Of a stretch of DNA of 17,296 nucleotides, positions 1 through 9,771 are shown in pieces; within the stretch, counting starts at the first letter, position 1; every line of letters starts with the position of its first letter. The position numbers were made by a program, and so were the translations under genes. A model generated the notes under the pieces. That model saw only the letters and a list, made by a program, of their open reading frames with translations. It was not told where the DNA came from and ran no database searches. Source of the stretch: Spirogloea muscicola (Eukaryota > Streptophyta > Zygnematophyceae > Spirogloeales > Spirogloeaceae); assembly GCA_009602725.1 (NCBI GenBank), contig WELB01000173.1, forward strand, positions 159,005 through 176,300, read 5' to 3'.

Positions 1-2350
<2,350 letters not shown>

Positions 2351-2482
2351 AAGGCATACATGTGTGTCAGCCATGCTGCCTGCGAGTGCACAGCGCACAC
2401 ACTTGTTATAATTGCTCCGTGAAATATATTTGATGCATCTGACCGCCTTCCAAATGACATGGGAAGCCACCGGGCAATTGTT
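2351..2482. other. Convergent 3' intergenic region, BASS carrier / eIF2A
   Basis: Only 132 bases separate the two facing stop codons, so both 3' UTRs must be short or overlap. The region is AT-richer than the genes, with TTATAATT near 2405 and AAATATATTT near 2422. These are the only obvious A/T-rich candidates for polyadenylation on either strand. No TGTAA signal is present on either strand here. Confidence 0.6.
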
Positions 2483-5400
2483 TCAGCTTCTTAATAATGC
2501 TTCGACTGAAGCAAGCTCTTCCCGCAGTTGAGGCTCTTGTGCCACCTTCTCACGCTGAGCGGGAGGCAGAGCATCTATGCCAGCACCGTCCAGCGCCTTT
2601 TGTTTGAGCCCCTCTATCTGCCCCAGCTTCTTCTGAAGTGCCCTCAGACGTTTGGCAGTCTCACCATCTGCATTGCATATCAGCAGCCCAGGTTTAGATG
2701 CTATGTCAATCAAATGAGGGTCTGCAGTGAGCAGTGCATTTGTAGGTTCCCACTGTACCTGAAGCTTGTCCACCACTGTCAGCATTGCTGCTCATTGAAG
2801 GTGCAGGAAGCTCTTTCATGTGCTCACTGAGCTGATCCTGCAATTAAAACAATCATTCAGTCCATAATGATGCTGCTGGCATTCAATCGTCGATGTCAAC
2901 TCCAACCCAGGCTGCACTGACTGCAGCGCTGCGGCCACTTACCAAATTGTTGTCCTTGGCTCCGTCTTTCTTTAGTTTCTCCTTTTCCCTTTTCTTCTTG
3001 TTCTTCTGGGCACTTCTACTTGCACCTTCTGATGCCGAGCTGCAGTCTACGTTAATTGTCAGGCTTACACACCAAGGATGTCAAAACTTGCAAGCCATGT
3101 GACAACAACACTTATATTGTTGATGTGTAGAGATGTTACCTGCCGTTTGCATCCCCAAAGAGCTGCATGTGCAAGAAAATTGGCAAATAGTTCAGCCCAC
3201 AACCAACAAGGGCTGTTCATGCATAGCAATCTGAACAGGTGTCGCGAGGCAAGCCTGAAGAGCTCACAATGGCCTGGAGGTCCGCAGCGCCGATGCCGGC
3301 CATTGGTGGCCGATATGCCGCCACCTTCACAGCTGTAGAGGTGAAGGAGCATGTGTCAGGCGGCGGTAGTCCCCTGCCCAGGGCTCAACCTGTGAAGGCA
3401 CAGACATGCCAGTGGCTCAGGACCTGGGGGTGCAGTTGGTGCTGGTCTGGACGTGGATCCTGGTGCTTCACTTCCAACAGGTGACGCAGGCCTGTCCGGA
3501 TACGTCCCAGGAGGCTCTGGCAGCCAGTCCGCCTGCAGGGAGGGCAGGTGTTAGAAAAGCATCAACCTTCAGCAAAGTTGCAGCTTGAATGCAATGATGG
3601 GGCCACACGGAGTATGCCTGCAGTACGACCTCCTGACCTGGTAAAGGACGCGATAAGGTTGTTCATAGAGCAAGGAGCCGTTGTATCGGAACACCTTGAT
3701 CCTGAAGAACCAACACCACTGCGCTACTTCCATAAGCCCTTGAAGCCAGGTTATTGGCTGCAGGTTGTGTGCAAGAACAGCAAGTGATGCATTCTACACT
3801 AGCAGGCAGTCAGACAAAACATGAATGTCATAGGTGAGGCAAAGCCTAGGATCTAGGTGCTGGGTACCCATTGTCAATCTGGAGGCGAGGAGCAGTTGTG
3901 GCGGTCAAGAAGTATCGTCCGTCAGGAGACCAGGTGCTTGTCACTGCACAAGCAGACTTACTCTTGCCCAGCAGGACGAGCTTGTGCTTCTCCCAGAACT
4001 CCTGAATGTACAAGTCAGCAGTTGACAGTAATGTTCGCAAGCAACCTGGAATTGAAGCAGCCCAGCAGTCACTGACACGTGTCCTTGAAAAGGTCACCTT
4101 GACATGGACTTCTCACCAGGTCTCCTGGAAGGTTGCCAAAGCCAGCCAGGCAGATAACTGCACACAAAGCCATCCAGGAAACAGAGGAAATAGTGAAGCT
4201 TAGAAAGGCACATCACACAAGGAGCGCAGGAGAGTCATGATTACAAGAGAAGTGTCAGTCAGATGGGTCTTCTCTTGTCCGCATCTGCATACAGAGCGAG
4301 CAAGAAGAGATGCAAAGAACAGGCAGTCCATCAGGGGCTCTGCATGGAGCAGACAGTGTCAGCCTTACAGCGGCCCTGTGGATTCCAGCAGACGGTGTTG
4401 CGTGGTCCACTCCCAAAGTCAAACAGAATTCTGCAGCGGGTGTCGAACAGGGCTGCCTTTGCCGGCATGACTGGTGCATGGACGGGATGGTCAAGTGGGT
4501 GCATGTAGGATCGATATGACCATGCAGGGTATACCTGACTAAGACTAAGCTCTGTCTGCTTTTCCAAGCCAGATTGTGAAGTCTGATCTCCAACCCCCCG
4601 TCTTCCTGGAGTTGAATGTGAACGTGCTTGTAAAGCAATGCACCTTAAGGAAGATGCGCAGCAAGCATGAGTGGCAGGTCCCATGTGACTATGACACGAC
4701 GACTTCTTGAGTGGAGGACACAGCCATAGACGACCACGAAGCAGTCGCCGAGGGGCGACCATTGCACGTCGTGAATCGGGCCATCCTTGTCTGAGCACAC
4801 GTTTCTCGCACAGAGAAGGAGGCGGTGAGTGGGAGAGACTGCCGTTGAGAGAGTCGACCACGGCCAACATAAAGTGTGCCAAGAAGTATACCACAGAGGA
4901 TGGCCAGTGACTCGGAATTTGCTGGAGAGGAAGAAGAGAAGGGGAGGAGTGCTGACTGAGGGGAACGGCGCCCTCGTAGGAGGCGTCGGCGGCGAGGAAG
5001 TGCAGTGCCGAGTCGCCGTAGTAGCTCTTGTTGGTGGTGTCCACGTCGGAGTGTGTCTGCACCAGCACTGCTGTGCCGCCTTTGTTCCACAGAAAGCGGG
5101 CGCTGCTGGACTTGAAGAAGCTGCGCCGGGCCACAGGCTGCCCGTCCTCGACCGTGTCCCGCCTGTAGACGCGGACACTGGCTGGAGCACCCTGCAAACG
5201 GTGGCCGCGCTAAGAAAATGTGGGAGGCCGGATGGAGCTTATCGGGGCAAGACGTGCGACGCCCTCCTCAGGCGCGTCCACAACTAAACCCCGGTTGCAA
5301 AACCCCAAACCCTTCAACCCCTAAATCCCTCACGATATTAGATCCCTATGTTATGATTCACACTTGTGTGCTTGGATCTGAATTTTATGTATGGCTCATA

Positions 5401-6305
5401 GCAATCAGACGCTAGCCGACTCGCCTTGCTGATGGTGTCAAGCAGGTGAGGCTGCGAAAATGAGCAGCAATGCAGCATGAGAGCTCGTGAGGAGGGGCCG
5501 GCAGACCTTGAGCTCCGGCACGTAGGCCGCGACGTGGTAGGGCGGCGAGGGCGCGAGCTGCGCGGCGGCGACGCTGGGCAGGCGTAGGCGCGCGACGATG
5601 CCCCCCGCGAGGTCGGCGCCATCGAAGAAGTGGACCTCGTTGCGGACGACGCGGCAGGCCTGGCGCTCGTCGGCGCTGAACTGCCACGACGGCCATGACT
5701 CGGGGGTGCGCAGCTTCTGGAAGAACTGGAGCAATGGCTGGCCCGTCGCGGCGTCCCAGAGCGTGAGGTTCTTGGCGTCGGGCGACGTCGGGCGCTGCCA
5801 GGTCTGCACGAACGAGCCGAGCGGCGAGATCGCGACGGCGGCCACGCCGGGCGCCGACAGCACGGCCAGCGCCCGCGGCGGCGACGGCCGCGGGTCGTAC
5901 AGCGCCACGGCGCCGCCGCCGCCATCGCCCGACGCGCGCACCGCGGCCAGCAGGCTCCCACTCTCGCTCACGTGCACGGCCGTGCACGCCACCCTGCGCC
6001 ATTGGGGCTTTGGGGTTTAAGGAAACGGCGACGCCACTAATCGGAGGAGCTGAGGGAGCTGCGCGACTGGGGGGAATGGAGGACGGCGGACGGACTTGAC
6101 GAGCGGCGGGAGCGGCGCCACGGGGCCCGGCGGCGCGGTGAGCAGCGTGACGCCGTCGGCGTCGCGCACTGCGGGCAGCCATGGGACGACGAGGGGCGGC
6201 TTCAGAAGGTGGTGGCAACCGGCGCGCTGAGCGCGGGGCGCGAGGGCCGCGCGGCGGCGGCGCGGGGCCGTGGCGCGGACCGTAGACGCGCGGCGGGGCG
6301 GCCAT
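2483..6305 (-). CDS. EIF2A: Eukaryotic translation initiation factor 2A (eIF2A)
   Basis: Cytosolic eIF2A binds the 40S subunit and can deliver initiator or Leu-tRNA independently of eIF2, mainly in stress or non-AUG initiation. Fifteen exons in transcript order: 6305-6288, 6199-6101, 6007-5507, 5191-4957, 4790-4704, 4452-4369, 4157-4117, 4001-3868, 3701-3638, 3532-3424 (or to 3406), 3332-3268, 3162-3140, 3039-2943, 2837-2759, 2667-2483. This gives about 606 residues, close to the human 585. Family marks in order: VRDADGVTLL, NEVHFF, FLWNKGGTAVLV, YYGDSALHF, GPIHDVQWSP, FDFGSGPRN, CLAGFGNLPGD, WSPDGRYFLTA, APRLQIDNGIK and AAYRPP, together forming the beta-propeller and linker. A lysine-rich segment (NKKKREKEKLKK) and a C-terminal coiled coil (ALQKKLGQIEGLKQKAL) follow. 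Exons 4-15 are firm. The first two exons are my best model: an 18-base exon 1 (MAAPPR) and AAG acceptors at introns 1 and 2. The start is therefore tentative. Confidence 0.94.
5284..5330. repeat. Degenerate telomere-like tract in eIF2A intron 3
   Basis: The plus strand shows CTAAACCCC at 5284-5292. A run of variants AAACCCC, AAACCCTT, CAACCCC and TAAATCCCT follows at 5300-5330. All are imperfect copies of the plant and algal telomere unit (CCCTAAA or CCCTAAAA). The tract lies inside eIF2A intron 3 (5506-5192), so it is interstitial. In the sense direction of eIF2A it reads G-rich. It could be an old break-repair insertion or an intronic enhancer of the telo-box kind. Confidence 0.75.
6012..6022. 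promoter_or_regulatory. Telo-box-like motif GGGGTTTAAGG near the eIF2A 5' end
   Basis: GGGGTTTAAGG on plus (CCTTAAACCCC on minus) is identical to the motif at 12356-12366 in the FCF1/RRP15 promoter. In the favoured eIF2A model it sits at the end of intron 2, just before the AAG acceptor, so it may serve simply as a pyrimidine-rich tract. If transcription starts further in than modelled, it would be a core-promoter element. In Arabidopsis, telo-boxes (AAACCCTAA) are enriched in promoters of translation genes. Confidence 0.5.
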
Positions 6306-6900
6306 GGCGGGCGGCTGGGGGACCTTCTCCCGCGGCAAACCAAAGCGGCTGCTGGTACTAAAGAATCGGCTGAAAACTGCCAGCCAGATGCATACAGGTG
6401 TTCATGACGGAGCCAAAGGCTAGGCAGACAGGGCGCCCTCAATACCCCCGTGTCCAGCAGTAGCAAGTCAGATGAGCTGAGGGGCTGGGGGAGGGGGGCA
6501 GCTGGGACTGAGCTCGGAGCAGCGAGGAGACGGCTACAAGGGGGCATGGCGACGGAGACGGCCTGGCCGACGAGGCTGGTTGGTGTTAGTGGGACGCCCG
6601 ACGGGGCGGAGGCCACTTGGGCCCTCCCCATCGATCGGGCGACGAGGCGGCGAGACGGCGGAAGAGCGGCGGCGGGGGGAGGCGGGGGGCGCCGGTACGC
6701 CCGCCCAACCAAGTGTGTCGTTGGCGAGGGCCGTCTCGGCCCGGCCTCGTCTCGTCTCGCCGTCTCGGGAGAGGGGGCCCCGGGCGCCGCTCCCGCGCCC
6801 CCGGGGTTTTGGCGGGACGGCCGCCCCCCGAACGAGCCAACCGGCCGGGCCCGGCCCGGCTGGCGGTGGAGACCGCCGCCGCAGCTCTCCCCCCCCCTCC
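6306..6900. promoter_or_regulatory. Divergent promoter region, eIF2A (minus) / DP (plus)
   Basis: About 595 bases lie between the two modelled start codons. The half nearest DP (6540-6900) is extremely GC-rich with many CG dinucleotides. The middle (6340-6450) is more balanced. No TATA box is evident. Several long open frames cross the region in all frames, but I read them as a by-product of GC-richness. A near-consensus E2F site lies at 6807-6817. In-frame upstream ATGs exist for DP (for example at 6580), so the 5' UTR boundary is not fixed by sequence alone. Confidence 0.6.
6807..6817 (+). promoter_or_regulatory. Candidate E2F/DP binding site upstream of DP
   Basis: TTTTGGCGGGA fits the E2F consensus TTTSGCGS. 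It ends 83 bases before the DP start codon, a usual promoter-proximal position. Since DP is half of the factor that binds this sequence, autoregulation is a reasonable inference. The surrounding DNA is so GC-rich that GGCGGG-type cores are common by chance; the TTTT flank is the more informative part. Confidence 0.4.
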
Positions 6901-9116
6901 ATGGCCGACAAGAACGGCAAGGGCCTGCGCCACTTCAGCATGAAAGGTCCGCCCCGCCTCCTCTCCTGCCTCGCGGAGCCCCGCGTCTCGCCAGGGCTCG
7001 GCCCAGCCATCGCCCGTCCGCGCCTCCTCTGACCTCCGCCGACGGCCGTGGCGCGCCGACGCCCGGTGCTTCTTCAGTGTGCGAGAAGGTGGAGAGCAAG
7101 GGCCGGACCACGTACAACGAGGTGAGCCCGCTTCTTTAAGCGAGACTCTCGGCCGGTGTCACGTCGCTAGCCTCCGCCTTCCGCTTCAGCCGTGGGACTC
7201 GGAGCTCAGGATGCCGCCCTTATCCTCCACGTCCGTCTCTGCGACGTAGCCGCAGCCACCCCGAAAGATCACGCACCACGTTTCCCAAGCCAATGCTGCC
7301 GCGGGCCAATTGAGCATGGGTCCTGAGCCTCATGGGTCGTGGAGCCTGCAAGGACCGCAGCTATACCGCCCAATTCCCCAATCTGCCTGCCTTCCACAGC
7401 CGCTCGCCCCTCTCAGCACCCGCCCTTCGTCTCAAGCTCCCTCGCTCATCATCAGAGAGAGCAAGCTCATTTGCAGTAGTCGCAGCCAGACCCCTCTTCA
7501 TACATCCCAGCCGCCCAGCTTGATTGCCATCCTGCCTGAGGTCCGGATGGCTGTGGACTAACTGTGGCCCCTCTCAGTCCCGGGGCTCACCCAAACTGCT
7601 GGTGTGTCTCCTGGCTCAGGTCGCCGATGAGTTGGTGGCCGAATTCACCGGCCCCGACAGCGAGATTCTCTCCCCCGACCAGGTGTTTGCACTATCCGCG
7701 GGCATGTCATCTGCAACTTTCCACCTCGTGCTCGACAGTTCCGCTCCCCCATGGATTCGTCGAGGCAGACTTTTGATTGAGGGACATTCCTGATGGCTGG
7801 TGGCAGCAATACGACGAGAAGAACATTCGTCGGCGCGTGTACGATGCCCTCAACGTACTCATGGCAATGGACATCATTGCCAAGGAGAAGAAAGAGATCC
7901 ATTGGAAGGGCCTGCCGAGCACCACGTCCTCTGACACTGAGCAGCTGAAGGTTGGCCGTGGCCCACATTCTGACTTACATTGGAAGTAGTAGGGGGAACG
8001 ACGAGGCCAATCACCTTGCCATCGTCACAGCAGATAATCTGGTGACAACCGGGACAAATGCACGTGTGCACAGGCAGAGCACCTGCGGACGAGGCACCGC
8101 TTGGAGAAGAAGGCGGTGCAGCTGGAAGAGCTGCAGGAGCAGGTACAGCAGGCTTCCCCCCCCCGCGTCCAGCCCATTGCCAAAGCTGGGCTACAAATTT
8201 GAAGCTAAGGAGACTTCAGGAAAGCTCTGTGAAGGCCGCATGCCTGGGCTGGCCGAGCAAGCCAAACGAGGCCTTTCCCATTCTTGGCGCACCACTCCAA
8301 CCATAGCTGCATGGCAAATATGCTGTGCAGATTATGGGGATCAAAGGCCTGGTGCAGCGGAACGAGGAGACGTGCCAGCGAGAAGGAGCAGTGCCTGTTG
8401 GCCTGGTGCCCCTGCCCTTCCTCCTGGTGCAGGTGTGGTGCCGACGTGATGCTGCACTCTGCACGTGTGTCTCAGGCACTCTATACGACCCCACCGTATG
8501 CAGTGCCCGAGGCAGTGCTTACCTAGATTGACACTGGAGGTCAAGCCTTGACCTTGTACTCAACATGAGGCTTGTGCCCAACACAAGCTGAAACTTCACA
8601 TCCACCACTTGCAAGCCCTCGTGACAGTACTGAGGTAATGTGCAGACAAGGCCAGTGGCTATTGTGGAGGTGGAGATATCCGAAGACATGCAACTCGTGC
8701 ACTTTGACTTCAACAGGTGCAATACTCATTACTAAGTGTCCTGCTGTTGCGGCCTATATGTTGGCAGCAGTGCCAGACGGCCACATTCAGCACCTTGTCT
8801 CGTTAAGGAGGCTGAAGCTGGCAATCTGACGTCTTGCAGCACGCCGTTCGAATTAAGGGACGACTACTACGTGCTCCGAGCCATGGGTCTGTGCTGCGCG
8901 GAGCCTGAGGCTGTCGGGCCCGGCCGGCCGGAGGTCGGAGCGGCAGCAGCTATGCCTACACTCACACTACCGTCGCACTCGGGGGGGCTGCCAGCGGCAC
9001 GCCCACTGTGGCACTCACCGAGCTCCGCCCCCCGCCGGCTCATGGGCGCACACTCGCCCATTCCTACGCCGGCGATCCTAAAAGCAAGGGTGAAGCAGGA
9101 GAGCTACAACACGTGA
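6901..9116 (+). CDS. DP: DP transcription factor (E2F dimerisation partner)
   Basis: DP pairs with E2F to drive G1/S genes under retinoblastoma control in the nucleus. Eight exons: 6901-6946, 7078-7121, 7620-7682, 7807-7950, 8074-8142, 8331-8432, 8646-8716, 8840-9116, giving 271 residues. The winged-helix DNA-binding domain runs from about residue 5 to 95: [26 protein letters not shown], then [18 protein letters not shown] with the DNA-contacting RRVYD at 60-64, and [12 protein letters not shown]. The dimerisation region follows, with a coiled coil ([20 protein letters not shown], 100-119), [28 protein letters not shown] and [16 protein letters not shown]. The tail, about 75 residues of Pro/Ser/Ala, has no recognised domain. 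I chose ATG 6901 because family similarity starts at once; the frame stays open upstream to 6580, so a longer N-terminus is possible. Intron 2 (7122-7619, 498 bases) holds nothing I recognise. Confidence 0.94.
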
Positions 9117-9771
9117 TGCCATGACCCCTTGACTTTAGCACCCCATTCCCTTGTTTCTGGCTGAGGAGTAGGTCCTCTCTGAGCGAGGCAACTGCACGCA
9201 GCCTGACATGGGCCCACCCGCTTGCAGTGAGGCCACCTCATGCATCAACCCAACAATCTGTACATTACTGACCATTGCCTGATCAAAGTGTGAATAGGCT
9301 CCATCCACTGAGAGCAAGATACTAGAGGCACAATATGTTACAACGCTCGGGCTGACTATTTGGCTGCTTATGCCTGAGGACGGGTGCTAGCTGGAGCAGC
9401 GGGCTGTGTGCCTAGCCTTCGTGTATTCGGTAGGGTAGAGGGGGGCAGATGCAGCTGCATGCACATCTGCATGTTCGGTCTGTGGCGGAGGACACGATCA
9501 ACCCATGGGCTACTTGCATGTTTCCACTGTCCATTCCTTTGGGATGGCCTCTCCCAGCCACCAGTTAATCTCGTACTCCAGGCTACGCTAGAAGCCGTCA
9601 ACTGCCTGCCAGTCGCGCGACTCCACCACAACTCCAAGACGTGCCTCCACGTTGACCGCATCTCCACCAGCACACCTCACATCCGCGGGGCTGCATGCCA
9701 CAAAAGCGCCGTAGCAACCATTCAGCATGACTCTCTTGCCTCCCCGTGACTTGCCAATACCAATCTTAAGG
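9117..9771. other. Convergent 3' region between DP and FCF1
   Basis: About 655 bases between the facing stop codons, presumably two 3' UTRs and a short spacer. No TGTAA occurs downstream of DP on the plus strand. On the minus strand an open frame runs from just after the FCF1 stop to a TAG at 9588. It carries a protein-like stretch (GGKRVMLNGCYG) that I cannot assign; see findings. No RNA gene or repeat was recognised. Confidence 0.5.

Noticed and set aside
4331-5197. Single 288-codon minus-strand open frame taken as one exon
   Set aside because: Its start is eIF2A exon 4 and its end is exon 6, but the middle reads through introns with non-family sequence. GT-AG splicing restores the conserved protein.
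5284-5330. True chromosome telomere or subtelomere
   Set aside because: The tracts are short, degenerate, inside introns and flanked by single-copy genes.
5990-5992. GTG at 5992 as the eIF2A start
   Set aside because: Similarity to eIF2A continues upstream (VRDADGVTLL in 6199-6101), so translation begins before this point.
5412-6338. 308-codon minus-strand open frame across the first eIF2A exons
   Set aside because: It is a different frame from the eIF2A coding frame and is full of Arg/Ala/Pro from GC-rich DNA. It has no family motif, while the overlapping frame has clear eIF2A motifs.
6450-7139. 229-codon plus-strand and 231-codon minus-strand (6017-6712) open frames in the eIF2A/DP promoter
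   Set aside because: Low-complexity GC-rich translations without motifs; part of each covers real exons in another frame or intron sequence.
9384-9749. 121-codon plus-strand open frame downstream of DP
   Set aside because: No motif, atypical composition, no promoter or splice context; probably 3' UTR or spacer.
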